Counted from the first letter of the stretch, positions 18,350-27,970 are shown. The stretch: DNA of 36,252 bases from Sporisorium sorghi (GCA_023212695.1 JALCCG010000218.1:1-36252), one strand, 5' to 3'. The notes: generated by a model not told the origin, from the letters alone. A program made the numbers and translations.

Positions 18350-18810
18350 GTGAGGCTAAGGGTGGGACTATCGCGGAGCTGGCTATGTTGGTGCACAGTG
18401 CTGGTGCGCTTCGTTGTAGGACTGGACGAAGCTGGCTCGCCATTCGCGAAGCGCTTTCGACGCCAGCACACTTGGTACTTTGTAGATATGACTTTGGGAC
18501 AGTCAGCATCAATTCTTTTCGTCGAAAGCTCGCGGTCAGTCGTGTAATCTTCGAGCTGGCTGATACCCTGGGTCTGGTCTGAGCTCGCCATTCATGACAG
18601 CCACTTGATGGTCTTGCTGGCCAACATACCAGCCTCACCCATCGTCATGAGCAGGAATCGCACCTCAGCAGCAACGACGCTCTTTTCTCCACAATTCGCC
18701 ACAAAAAAAAAAAAAAAAAAAAATTCAATTTGCCGACCTTCTCATTTTTTCTTTTCACCGACCTTCTTCTCACCTTCCTTCCCTCCTCCTCACCATCACT
18801 TGATCGCACA
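18350..18810. other. Intergenic region ARL5 to tRNA methyltransferase
   Basis: No gene is seen. An A21 run at 18703-18723 lies 88 nt before the methyltransferase ATG and is followed by a C/T-rich leader. No ATG occurs on the plus strand between 18650 and 18810. Confidence 0.65.
18703..18723 (+). repeat. A21 homopolymer before the methyltransferase gene
   Basis: Twenty-one A on the coding strand, 88 nt upstream of the ATG. It is either a nucleosome-excluding promoter tract or part of the 5' UTR. Confidence 0.9.
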
Positions 18811-19803
18811 ATGACCCAACCACCAGCGCCACACGAATCGCTCCCCGAGCAACCGGACGTCGAATCGGCCATCTCCGGCATCATCGCGACCAACCGCCGC
18901 TCCGCCACCGAGTTCACCGTCTCGAAACACTCGCGCGACGCAGCCAAGAACTGGGACAAGTTCTACAAGAACCACCAGGACAAGTTCTTCAAAGACCGGC
19001 ACTGGACCAATCGCGAGTTCGGCAGCGAGCTCTCATCCCCTGCTGTCGCCTCAGCATCTGGGGATGTAGCGGCGAAGGGCAAGGCGAAAGCGACGGAGGA
19101 CGACCGGGAGGAGGAAACACGCATGGTTGCGGCGGACATCGCCACCGCCAGCTCGGGCGAAAGCGTGCTGCTCGAAGTCGGCTGCGGCGTGGGCAACATG
19201 CTGTACCCCCTCCTTGCCGCCAACGCGTCGCTCAAAGTGCACTGCTGCGACTTTTCCGCGCGCGCCGTCGACATGGTCCGCGCACACCCGCTCTACGACC
19301 CCGCGCGCGTCAACGCCTTCGTCTACGACCTCACTTGGCCCTCCTCCGAGCTTTCACCGCATCTGCAGCAGCAGCCATCGTGGCCCGGGGTGACGACGAT
19401 CAGCCTGATATTTGTGTTGTCCGCAATCCCGCCGCAGCTGCACGCTCATGTGCTCGCGTCCCTCGCCGCACTCCTGCGGGAAAGGGGTGGGCATATACTG
19501 TTTAGGGACTATGCATATGGCGATTTGTCGCAGCTGCGGTACCATACGAAGAAGGACGCTGCTTGGTCGGAGCCCAGCCTGCTGTCCGACGATCCGCAGC
19601 ACAACTGGTACAGGAGGGGGGACAATACGTTCAACTACTTTTTCACCCAGCACCAGCTGCAGGAGCTGGCGGAGAGCGTGGGGCTGCAGGGGCAGGTGGA
19701 GACGTTGCGCAGGACAGCGGTGAACAGGAAGAGCGAGGTGAATATGCAGAGGCGGTTTGTACAGGCTAAATGGTACGTTGCGCCTGCCAGCGACGCGGCG
19801 TAG
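18811..19803 (+). CDS. TRM140: tRNA N3-methylcytidine (m3C32) methyltransferase, METTL2/6-Trm140 family
   Basis: SAM-dependent enzyme that forms 3-methylcytidine at position 32 in the anticodon loop of Thr and/or Ser tRNAs. The 330-residue protein has the family signature NWDKFYKNHQDKFFKDRHW (48-66), followed by a short charged insert and the Rossmann methyltransferase fold with motif I VLLEVGCGVGN (119-129). Further family blocks are LFRDYAYGDLSQLR, NWYRRGDNTFNYFF and a C-terminal NRKSEVNMQRRFVQAKW. It has no actin-binding N-terminal extension of the kind on S. cerevisiae Abp140. Whether Thr or Ser tRNAs are the substrate (Trm140 or Trm141 type) cannot be decided here. The ATG at 18811 precedes the first conserved residues by about 45 codons. 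Its stop lies 53 nt from the convergent TRS31 stop. Confidence 0.93.
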   Translation: MTQPPAPHESLPEQPDVESAISGIIATNRRSATEFTVSKHSRDAAKNWDKFYKNHQDKFFKDRHWTNREFGSELSSPAVASASGDVAAKGKAKATEDDREEETRMVAADIATASSGESVLLEVGCGVGNMLYPLLAANASLKVHCCDFSARAVDMVRAHPLYDPARVNAFVYDLTWPSSELSPHLQQQPSWPGVTTISLIFVLSAIPPQLHAHVLASLAALLRERGGHILFRDYAYGDLSQLRYHTKKDAAWSEPSLLSDDPQHNWYRRGDNTFNYFFTQHQLQELAESVGLQGQVETLRRTAVNRKSEVNMQRRFVQAKWYVAPASDAA

Positions 19804-19856
19804 ATGTGCAATTGAACCAAGTCTCCCGGGTGTTGCAGTGTGAGCGTCCGCGAGAG

Positions 19857-20966
19857 TTAGGTTGAGGCTAGAGCCTCCTCGCGATCCATGACCGACTTGT
19901 CGAGCTTGATGAGGATCGTCGTGCGGTTCGGGAACTGCGGCGTGGGCACCGTATGCGCCGTCACTCTGGCTGGAAAACCCAGCCCGTCCAGTGCGGCTTC
20001 GACCATGCCTGCCGTGATCGCCTCGACCGAGAGCTGCGACATGTCGTTCGGCACGCAGATGCTCCGGCTGAACGTAGGTACGTTTGTCGAGATCATATCT
20101 GCCACCACCGTCGCGCCACAAAACAAAGTTCCCTGCATCAGCATTTACTCTTCACTCGAAAGTATGGTTCTGCGAAGGGGGGTTTGGCACTTACACTCGT
20201 CCGACCTTCCCGCCTCAGTACTCCTCTCCAAACTGTCCGCAGCCTTACCGAACGCCGCCTTCCAAAACCCGGTATGCACCCACAACAGCGTCGGCAGCAG
20301 CCTCGTCTCCCGCTTGGGATTCTTCGCGTTGCTCGTCATCTCTTGCCGGTGCATCGCCATCGCCAACACGCGCTGCCCCACCGTGTACCCGATCAGGCTC
20401 AGCCGCTTCTCCAAATCCGTCACGCCCGTCACGCGGTTCTGCGTGTAGCTCACTATCTCGCTGAACAGGAACGAGAGCGCCGAGAGCGAGATTTCGGCCT
20501 GTCGGGTCTTGTCGCGCGGTCGGTCGACGATGTCCGGCACCGAAGAGGTGGGTGGGGAGGTGAAGGACGTGGAAGGTTCGTCGTACGATGTGAACGATGC
20601 GATGCGCCCAGCGAGGCTCGGCGCTGTCGATGTTGTCGATGCGATGCGCGATCCTGCTGTGGTGGTGGTGGTGGTGGGGAAGGTGTTGCGATTCGAAGAC
20701 GTTGAGGTGGGTGAAAACAGCGCGGTTTGATGGGCAGAGCTCGCCGCACTCGACAGCACGCTCGCTGATGTGCGTCGGGACGAGAACGCAGGCGGCAGAG
20801 TATCGCCTGCTCCTCCGGCACCGGCAAACGAGTACGACGCCGCCGACCCCGCGTCCGGCCCTACTGACGCCGGTGGTGGTGCAGCATACATGTGCGAAGA
20901 GGCAGAGGACGAACTCGCATTCGTCTGCACCGAAAAGCGCTGCGATACGCGTGGTGTGCTCGCCAT
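19857..20966 (-). CDS. TRS31: TRAPP complex subunit TRS31/TRAPPC5 (two exons)
   Basis: Core subunit of the TRAPP vesicle-tethering complexes, which act as Rab GEFs at the Golgi. The coding sequence joins 20966-20195 to 20098-19857 on the minus strand, giving 337 residues. The 96-nt intron has donor GTAAGT and acceptor GGCAG; the junction restores DEYMIS, as expected for the family. An earlier acceptor (AG at 20133-20134) would shift the frame. The Bet3-fold core starts near residue 150 (RPRDKTRQAEISLSAL) and continues with LLWVHTGFWKAAFGKAADSLE (its last residues at 240-247), ICVPNDMSQLSVEAITAGMV and GFPARVTAH. Residues 1-148 are a Ser/Thr/Ala-rich, probably disordered extension absent from the roughly 190-residue animal protein. 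The ATG at 20966 is the only good start in frame. Confidence 0.92.
20099..20194 (-). other. TRS31 intron
   Basis: A 96-nt GT-AG intron, phase 1. The donor is GTAAGT and the acceptor GGTGGCAG. It is needed to join the two halves of the Bet3-like core; read through, exon 1 ends in a stop after about 16 non-conserved codons. Confidence 0.85.
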
Positions 20967-21279
20967 TCTTTTGACGTGTGATGCAAGTGTACTGTTCGAC
21001 CGAACTTGTGCCGCCCGTTAGAGGCTTGGTGTTGCTTAGGTTGGGACTAAGGTAGAGAGAGGTCGAGATGAGCAGAGAGTGTGTGGCAGTGGCGAGAAAG
21101 GATTGTCTCAATGAGCCGCCCAAAAAAATCTACAAAAGGGCTCGTGCGCAAAAACCTCAACCAATTTCGCACACGACCTCGCCCTGCCTCTCGTCAACCC
21201 CTCATTAGCCATCACTCAACGAAACCACACACAAACAATCAGATGATGACGAGATGCCATTCCAGCAGTCTCAGTGATA
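20967..21279. other. Tandem intergenic region, STRIPAK gene to TRS31
   Basis: This 313-bp stretch between two minus-strand genes holds the TRS31 promoter and the 3' end of the SIKE-like gene. Nothing else is recognised. Confidence 0.6.
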
Positions 21280-23352
21280 TCACTTATTCGAAGCGTTCGA
21301 GCTCGACTTGTTATGTCGGTTTCCCTTGCCGCGATGACCCCTTCCGCCCTTTTTGCCTGGCGTCGCCGAGCCGTTCTTGTTGCCCTGGTCCGGCGTTGGC
21401 GTCGCAGGAGCAGTTTTGGCCGGTTCTGCCTTTTCATCTTTGCTGGATGCAAGGCCTTCTGCATCATCAACCCTCTCTTCTGCGACTGCGATATCCGTAG
21501 GCTTGGACGCATCGGTCGAGAGTTGAGCATCAGCAGCAGCTTGAGCAGGGACGCCCGTGTTGTCTTGTTTGGCAGGCTCGGCAGGAAGCACGACCTCCTT
21601 TTCTTCCGCCTTGGAGCTTGCTTCAGCGTCAGAGGAAGCCGCCGTCGACGCCGCAGAGATGGGCTGGAAATCGCCCTCGACACTGTCGGCTGGTGGCGCA
21701 CTTTCGTCTGCCAAGGCTGACACGTGTGCAACCTTGGCACCGGCCTCGTCGTCTGCAGCGAGGCTCGACGATACAATCGCATCGTTCGTGGAGGTAGGCC
21801 CTTCTGAGCTGCTGACAGTAGCGGTAGTCGGCGCCGGAACTGCTGGCGTGGTGGTCTCGGTCACGTCGGTACCAGATGCCGAGGTGACCGTCGTCTTGGA
21901 AGAGATCGGGTCGCCTTCTTCGATGCCTGTCGAGACGAGCGCGGGAGGAGCGGCTTCGGCAAGCATGTTCGGTCCCGCACTCGTTGCAGGCTCGGCAGGG
22001 GTGGCCAAGTCGACCTCGTCGATCGGCGTGATCTCGTCCGCATCCGAGGCAGCAGCAGCACCTCCTTCGCTTTCAGACTGGGTAGGCAGAGTCGTGTGTA
22101 CCTGGGGCTCTGCTTCCGTTGGTGCCGCGGCAGCACGAAGCTCTTCGATCGACGACGGCGCTGTCTCGGCATCGTCAGCTGCAAACACTTGCGGCAGCAA
22201 AGCGGTGGCTGAGGGCTTCAGAGACTCGGTCTCTGATGAGGCGCCATCAAGGGCCACGGCAATGTTGGGATCACTGGCTCTACGCTCACGCTCTGTTTCG
22301 TTTTCGTCGTCGGCAAGGATGGCTTCTTCGATGATCTGATCCTTGCGGTCCAGCACAGGCGTGATCTTGGGTGAAGCGCGTGATGAGGGCGAGAGGGCCT
22401 TGTTGTCGAGGCTCTCTTCGCCTGCGCGGGCGGTGGTCGAAACTTGAAGCGCTTTGCACGGAGGCTGTCCGCTCGCTTCTGCTGCGATGGCGGCTTCGTC
22501 GACGGTCAAAGAGGCACGTCTCTCCGCTTGCGATATTGGCTTTGGCGCCGCAGCGTCGCTTGGTTCGAGAGAAGCGGCATCGGCGAAGCCAACAGCTGAT
22601 GAGATCAACGCATCGCTCTTTTCTTTCAACCCGAGAAGTTCGCGCAGGGTATCGTTCTCCATCCGAAGCCTTTCTTGCTCCGTCAGCTGTTCGAGCGCCT
22701 CGTCGGCACGTAGAGCTATCGGATCGGTGGCCTTGCCCGCATATCCACCAGAGCCGTACCATTTGGGATCCTGCACCCAGCCGCGCTTAGGCTTGCGTTG
22801 TGATGATGCACCGTCGTGGTCTTCGTCGTCGGAGTCGTCGCTTACTTCACCGTCCAACGACTGCATGGCCCTCCTGACCAGCCCGCCCAGATGCGTGAGT
22901 GCACCGCTAAAAGCAGTCTCTGCGGCGAGCGTCTGTTGTGCTGCGTCGTGTGTAGTCTCTGCAAGAAGCGACTCGTAGTGCTGTGTGAGTTGCAACGTGT
23001 GCTGTTGGGTGGAATGCGAGAAGCTGCGAAACTTGGCCATGACGGTCTCGAGCGTGTTTTCGTACTCGCGGAGCAGCACTGCTTGCTCTTTGTTCTCCTG
23101 TGAGAGTGCGAGGTTCTCCTTGACGAGATGGGCATTGAGCGCCTCGAGCTCGGACTCGAACTTTTCTTTCGAAAGGTCGGTGTTGAATCTGCGTAGCGCA
23201 AAGCCTGTGCCAGAATGGATGGCCTGGCCGCGTAGTTGATCTGCCTGCTGTTGTAGCGACTCGCAGAGCTGACGATTGGCTTGCAGCTGATTGGTGAGAT
23301 CCTCGATGAGAGACCATAGTCTCTGCATATCATCACCGTCCATCATGGTCAT
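21280..23352 (-). CDS. SIKE/FGFR1OP2-like coiled-coil protein, putative STRIPAK subunit
   Basis: The N-terminal 250 of 690 residues resemble the SIKE/FGFR1OP2 family, whose fungal members (such as SCI1 of Sordaria) belong to the STRIPAK phosphatase-kinase complex. The matching pattern is a coiled coil with LSQENKEQAVLLREYENTLE (83-102) followed by TVMAKFRSFS, a segment ALTHLGGLVRRAM (151-163), and a final helix QERLRMENDTLRELLGLKEK (226-245). The remaining 440 residues are low-complexity Ala/Ser/Thr/Glu sequence ending in a basic Gly/Lys/Arg tail; animal members end near 215-275 residues. The first in-frame ATG is 23352 (ACCATG); the frame extends to 23373 only through a GTG codon. It is divergent from the hook gene over 692 bp. 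Coiled coils can mislead, so the family call is moderate. Confidence 0.7.
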   Translation of the reverse strand: MTMMDGDDMQRLWSLIEDLTNQLQANRQLCESLQQQADQLRGQAIHSGTGFALRRFNTDLSKEKFESELEALNAHLVKENLALSQENKEQAVLLREYENTLETVMAKFRSFSHSTQQHTLQLTQHYESLLAETTHDAAQQTLAAETAFSGALTHLGGLVRRAMQSLDGEVSDDSDDEDHDGASSQRKPKRGWVQDPKWYGSGGYAGKATDPIALRADEALEQLTEQERLRMENDTLRELLGLKEKSDALISSAVGFADAASLEPSDAAAPKPISQAERRASLTVDEAAIAAEASGQPPCKALQVSTTARAGEESLDNKALSPSSRASPKITPVLDRKDQIIEEAILADDENETERERRASDPNIAVALDGASSETESLKPSATALLPQVFAADDAETAPSSIEELRAAAAPTEAEPQVHTTLPTQSESEGGAAAASDADEITPIDEVDLATPAEPATSAGPNMLAEAAPPALVSTGIEEGDPISSKTTVTSASGTDVTETTTPAVPAPTTATVSSSEGPTSTNDAIVSSSLAADDEAGAKVAHVSALADESAPPADSVEGDFQPISAASTAASSDAEASSKAEEKEVVLPAEPAKQDNTGVPAQAAADAQLSTDASKPTDIAVAEERVDDAEGLASSKDEKAEPAKTAPATPTPDQGNKNGSATPGKKGGRGHRGKGNRHNKSSSNASNK

Positions 23353-23747
23353 GGTGTGTGACCCACGCTCCACAGAAGCGCAGAGATGCTTGGAAGAGAG
23401 TCGTAGCTGATTGGGATCGTTGCGAATTAGTGTCTCAGCGATGCGTGCGGATGGTCGAGCCCTTGGCCGATGTCGTTGCTTGCTGTCACCGTGTCAGCAA
23501 GGCGTGTATGTCACTATTAGAGTCGTTCGGATGGATGTATTGCGGATGTACTGCAGTGCGCGACAAGATCTTGCTTGAGTCGTAGTGAAGGGCGAAGGAT
23601 GGATGGCTGTTATAGACGAGGAGCACGACTTGAACAGGGAGAGATGGGGAATGCTAAGGAGCACGTCGACTTGGAATCGAGCAAAAGCCACGGAACTCGG
23701 AATTCGTCGTCACGTTTCCCGTGAGAAAGCGCTGTGCTGTGCTGTCA

Positions 23748-23757
23748 ATTTCACGTG
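23748..23757 (+). promoter_or_regulatory. E-box motif (CACGTG) in divergent promoter
   Basis: The sequence ATTTCACGTG contains the bHLH-binding palindrome CACGTG and also fits the yeast inositol-response consensus WYTTCAYRTG. The factors for the yeast element (Ino2/Ino4) are not known to be conserved in basidiomycetes, so only a generic bHLH site is suggested. Confidence 0.3.
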
Positions 23758-23994
23758 ATGGCCAAATTCACCCACAGCAGACGGCGGAGAGACCAACAAC
23801 TCAGTCAACGCTTCCGTTGGCGTCACGCACGTCACTTTCGAGTCCAAAGCTCCACTTCAGACTGACACGCACCTCGCCTCTCGCACCTCTTCCTTCTCCT
23901 TCTCTTGCTTCTTCTCCTTGTCATCGTCTCTTCGGACTCGCCGTTCAATCTTCGGAGACGCCGAATCGGTGGCGACATTCTTCCCAGGCTATCT

Positions 23995-24008
23995 ATGCTA
24001 TGAGCTGA
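23995..24008 (+). promoter_or_regulatory. Two overlapping minimal uORFs before the hook gene
   Basis: ATG CTA TGA (23995-24003) and ATG AGC TGA (24000-24008) overlap in different frames. They are the only ATGs on the plus strand between 23761 and the hook start at 24045, and they lie 37-50 nt upstream of it. If they are in the mRNA they would engage and release scanning ribosomes just before the main start. Confidence 0.5.
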
Positions 24009-24044
24009 GCTCTAGTCGGATCGACCGTCGATCGCCAAGGCACC

Positions 24045-26840
24045 ATGTCAGAGACGCAGGCGCAACAGGCAGCAGCGTCGCCAGCCTCGATCACCGCCTC
24101 ATCTTCAATATCATCATCTCCAGATGCTGAATGCGACGCTTTCCTGGCATGGGCTCAGGTCGTGCTTGCCGACATCCCCGATGCCTCCAAATCAGTGAAG
24201 AAGGTGGCCGACCTCGCTGATGGTGTCGCGCTCTTCCACATCCTCTCCGACATCGATCCGGACCTCTTTCGCAATCCTCACGCCGGCGACACAAAGGACA
24301 ACTGGGTGCTCACCATCGGCACCCTCAAACGTCTGTACAAGCTCATGATGCAGTTCTACTCTCAGAGCCTCCAATGTGCTCCCACCGCTCTGCCCTCTCC
24401 CGATCTCAATGCCATCGCACGCTCTGCCGACCCTCGGGAACTCGCCAAGCTCTGTCTGCTCGCCATCGGTATCGCTGTAAGGAGCGAAAAGAATGAGACC
24501 CATATCGCAGCCATCCAGACACTCGACCAATCACATCAGCACCAGCTCATGATGTCGATAGAGCACATCATGACCTTGATCAATCAAGGCCAAGAAGAGC
24601 ACCAAATCGCATCCAACGCCGATGACTCCATCTCCTCTTCTGTCGCCGATGGGCAGGCCGACGACCTCGAGGCAATGCATCAGGGCAAGTCGCCTACGCA
24701 ACTGGTCACCGAGCTCGAGGCAGTGCAGGCGCAAAAGGACGACGTCGACAAGTCTTATCTGCTTCTGCTCGAAGCCCATCGCGAGCTCAAGAATCGCTTT
24801 GAGGATTTGCAGACCGAAAAGGAAGAGCTGGCGGCAACACATCAAGCGCACAAGAAGCGCGTCGAGGAACAACGCAACGAACAAGCCGATGTGCTCATGC
24901 GACAGGAGATCGACAAGCTCAAGAACGACCTCCGTCGAAGCGAAGATGCTCTCGCCGAGCTCGAAACCGACAACGAGAAACTGCTTCACTCGGCTGAAGA
25001 AAGCAAGCGCAAGATGGACGAGCTTCAAAAGAGCGCCGAAGAGGCGGTCAAGCTCCGTGATCAGATGGAAGAGTACAGGCACGCAGCCGATCGCTTGCAA
25101 AAAGCAGAAAATGCCATCGAGAAGTACAAAAAGAAGCTCGAGGAGGGCGCCGATATCCGACGTCAGCTCAAGTCGTTCGAAGATCAGAACGCCGAACTCG
25201 TCGACCGCAACGCAAAGCTCGAGGACGAGTACAAGCGCGTCTCTGCCTTCAAACCGCTCATGGACTCGTACAAGACACAGATCGCCGACCTCGAATCCAA
25301 AGCCTCTAATCTCCAGCGCGACCTCGCCACGTCCAAGTACGAGCAAGAGCAGATCCTATCGCGCCTCAAGGCTTCCGAAGACCAGCGCGCCGCCGCCAAG
25401 GAAGAGATGGAGCTGTACCAGGAGCGCATCAAGGAGCTCGAGCTCAGAGGTGATGCGGCTGTCACCAAGCGCAAGCAGCTCGTGAGTCGCAACTCGAACG
25501 CCTCTGCCAATGGCGTCGACGGCCTCATCGCAGCAGACGCGAGCAGAGCCAGTGCCGACGACGCTGACGCCGACGAGCTGGACGACGAGGGCGACAACCT
25601 TTTGGACCGGTCAGGCGAACTCGAGGATGCGCTCAGCGGCACCACCATGACCGACCTCAAGATCAAGGTGCGCAAGCTCTCGCGTGAACTTGAGGCGGCC
25701 AAGACCAACAAGGCGGACCAATCGCGCCTCATCGTGCTCGAGAACCTGCTCGAGGATGCACAGCGCATGAAGGCGCGCTACGAAGCCGACTACTTGCGAG
25801 CACATCGCGACAAGATGGTGCTGCAGAACCAGCTCGAAGCCATCCGCAGCGGCAAGTCGGACTTGGGTGATGGCACTGAGGCCGCGTATGCGTTGCGCTT
25901 GCGACTCAACCAAGTGGTTGAGGAGCTCGATGTAGCCAAGCGTCGAGTCACCGAGCTGGAAGTGCAGAACGAACAAACAGCCCGCGAGCTGACGGTGGCC
26001 AAATCGGATCTGACGCTGGTGAACAAGGACCAGGTGGACATTCTACACTCGCTGCGCGCCTCGATCGATGCGGACAAGGACGAGCTGGAAGCCCACGTCA
26101 AGAAGCTCAAGACGGAATTGGCGTCAGTCAATGAGCAGAACCGCATGTACATGGCGCAGGTAAATGCGTTGCTCATGGAAAAGGTGGATCTGCAAGCCGA
26201 GGGAATCGGACAGCGCGACGAGGCGCTCAAACGTGAACGCGCGCTGGGCGAGTTGCAGACACGTCTCAAGGGCAAGGGTCTTCCCAAGGAAGTGGAAGAG
26301 ATGGTGGCGAGCTTGCAGAGCGAGGCCATGGGCTCTACACGCGATCTGAAAGCGCTGCAGGAGCGCTTTGCCAAGGCCAAGACGTTTATCAAGCAGCAGG
26401 ACAAGATGATCAAGGAAAAGGACCGAAGCCTTGCAGCAGCAGCAGCAGCGGCGGCTGGCAGTCTGGTTGGCGTTGGGGGCGGAGCGCTGGATGGCGGTGC
26501 GGGCAACGAAGCGCTGGAACGAGAAAATAGGACCTTGCGCGAAGAGTTGCGCAATCGACAGCGCGAACAGAGGCTCATGATGTCTGCTTATCAGGAGCTG
26601 GGGCGGCGCTATATGGTGGAGCTCGAGTCTGGGCGCAACCCGAGCGGAGGCAGTGGTGGTGGCGGTGGAGGTGTTGGTGGTGGCGCCGGCGGCGGTGGTG
26701 TTTATGGAAGGTCGAGCTCGGCGTCGTTTGCGGCAGGCGGAGTGCGAGCGTTGAGCGGCGTCAACTCGCCCGGTCGCAGCTGGCTTGCCAACCAGCGTCG
26801 AATGGTGAACCCGACGCTGCAGGTGGCGAGTCGCAGATGA
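24045..26840 (+). CDS. HOK1: Hook-family motor adaptor (Hok1-like)
   Basis: Cytoplasmic adaptor linking early endosomes to dynein and kinesin-3; U. maydis Hok1 is the founding smut example. The 931-residue protein begins with a Hook/NUDT-type calponin-homology-like domain (about 28-180). Recognisable blocks are FLAWAQVVL, ADLADGVALFHILSDIDP and the final helices LAKLCLLAIGIAVRSEKNET plus HQHQLMMSIEHIM, which closely follow the animal Hook pattern. Residues about 215-860 are a nearly continuous coiled coil interrupted by an acidic Ala/Asp segment near 490-530. A Gly-rich stretch (about 865-890) and a basic tail follow, where fungal hooks bind the FTS/FHIP cargo complex. The ATG at 24045 (CACCATG) follows two minimal uORFs. 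No intron is needed. Confidence 0.93.
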   Translation: MSETQAQQAAASPASITASSSISSSPDAECDAFLAWAQVVLADIPDASKSVKKVADLADGVALFHILSDIDPDLFRNPHAGDTKDNWVLTIGTLKRLYKLMMQFYSQSLQCAPTALPSPDLNAIARSADPRELAKLCLLAIGIAVRSEKNETHIAAIQTLDQSHQHQLMMSIEHIMTLINQGQEEHQIASNADDSISSSVADGQADDLEAMHQGKSPTQLVTELEAVQAQKDDVDKSYLLLLEAHRELKNRFEDLQTEKEELAATHQAHKKRVEEQRNEQADVLMRQEIDKLKNDLRRSEDALAELETDNEKLLHSAEESKRKMDELQKSAEEAVKLRDQMEEYRHAADRLQKAENAIEKYKKKLEEGADIRRQLKSFEDQNAELVDRNAKLEDEYKRVSAFKPLMDSYKTQIADLESKASNLQRDLATSKYEQEQILSRLKASEDQRAAAKEEMELYQERIKELELRGDAAVTKRKQLVSRNSNASANGVDGLIAADASRASADDADADELDDEGDNLLDRSGELEDALSGTTMTDLKIKVRKLSRELEAAKTNKADQSRLIVLENLLEDAQRMKARYEADYLRAHRDKMVLQNQLEAIRSGKSDLGDGTEAAYALRLRLNQVVEELDVAKRRVTELEVQNEQTARELTVAKSDLTLVNKDQVDILHSLRASIDADKDELEAHVKKLKTELASVNEQNRMYMAQVNALLMEKVDLQAEGIGQRDEALKRERALGELQTRLKGKGLPKEVEEMVASLQSEAMGSTRDLKALQERFAKAKTFIKQQDKMIKEKDRSLAAAAAAAAGSLVGVGGGALDGGAGNEALERENRTLREELRNRQREQRLMMSAYQELGRRYMVELESGRNPSGGSGGGGGGVGGGAGGGGVYGRSSSASFAAGGVRALSGVNSPGRSWLANQRRMVNPTLQVASRR

Positions 26841-27330
26841 TTTCGTTTATACCCTTCCACTTCAAACTCTTGTTCCCACGAGAGGGATTCTTAACTGGAG
26901 CACTCGTATCCATGGAGCGCAATCCAACACGTTTGAGGACGACGCGTGAGAGAGTGTCAGGAAGACACCGGCGCCAAATGTGGCTGGCTGGCGGTCTCGG
27001 ATGTGAGCTGTCAAATTGGAAAGCCGTCTTGACAGGACGGGAGCTGAGGGTTGGTTGATTGCCGAGACGGTGCCACACCTTGGCGTCTCTACAAGGATCA
27101 ATCGGAGACGATGACGGGGGGTCCAAGAGCCAAACCTGAACCGGAACGTTGCTCCGCGAGGGGATGCAAGCAGCTACAGCCTGCGAGAATGCAGTGGAAG
27201 AATTCTGTGCAGCTTTTTGCTGTGTCGGCAAGAGGCTCCGCTTGAGCAAATGCTTACGGGCCGATTTGGGACCAACACGCGTGTGTGTGTGCCTGTTTGG
27301 CAATTTTGACTTCCTTCATGCAAGGGCAGC

Positions 27331-27352
27331 GTGTGTGTGTGTGTGTGTGTGT
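27331..27352. repeat. GT11 dinucleotide microsatellite
   Basis: Eleven perfect GT units, with a shorter GT run about 50 nt upstream. It is a simple repeat of the Z-DNA-prone type. Confidence 0.9.
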
Positions 27353-27970
27353 CTTTGCTCTCCGAGCTGTTCCGTTGGCGGTTGCTCTCCAAACAGACAG
27401 CACTGCCCTCTTGATCGAATAGACGATTATAGCACGATTCATGACAAAGTCCTACTCTCGTCCTCTCTACCTCTTTCGATTCGGTAGTCTCCTGTTGACT
27501 GTCTCCAAGAGGTGCTTCTCTGTCTTCTCGCATGATGGAAGAGAGAGCGCATTGAGGGAGCAACGCGCGGAGAAAAGAGATCGACGCCCAAATGCCCCAA
27601 TTTCACGTTTCACAGTTCCGCTGGTCGCTTTGAAATTGTTGAGTTTTGCTTGCTGCAACCGCTCGCTGCTGCCGAGTGGGGGGGCTTTGCAGCTTTCAGG
27701 AGCCGCGTTGCCTTGCGACACGCACTTGCCCCATTTTGACTGGCTGGCTGGCTTCTTTTTCGACATTTTTCCTTCTTTTTTTTTTTTTTCTCTCCGACCC
27801 TCTGGAATTGTGCCTAATTTTGCTCAAAATTCAACGAGGATCCACGTCAGAAATCGAGCAAAAAGGGCAAAAAAGCGCCGCGCCCGCCAAGCTGATCGCG
27901 TCCGGTCGAGGTTGCTTTTTGACTGCTCTGGTGCCTGCGTGTCGGATCGGTCAGAACCGTAATCAGCACG

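Larger units (their letters stand above)
23353..24044. promoter_or_regulatory. Divergent promoter of the STRIPAK-like and hook genes
   Basis: This 692-bp region separates divergent genes. On the minus strand no ATG occurs between 23353 and 23920, although the plus strand has about a dozen, consistent with a long leader of the SIKE-like gene. A palindromic E-box (CACGTG) lies at 23752-23757. The hook-side end carries two tiny upstream ORFs and a 15-bp palindrome at 24019-24033. Confidence 0.6.

Noticed and set aside
26761..27303. 180-codon minus-strand frame at the hook 3' end
   Set aside because: Overlaps the end of the hook coding sequence, has no domain and a composition unlike the neighbouring genes.
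27600..27609. Inositol-response-like element (ATTTCACGTT) upstream of INO1
   Set aside because: It misses the last consensus base, and the yeast Ino2/Ino4 system is not established for basidiomycetes.
27441..27962. 173-codon plus-strand frame in the INO1 promoter
   Set aside because: Contains a Phe run from a T14 tract, has no domain and ends just before the TATA box; treated as promoter DNA.
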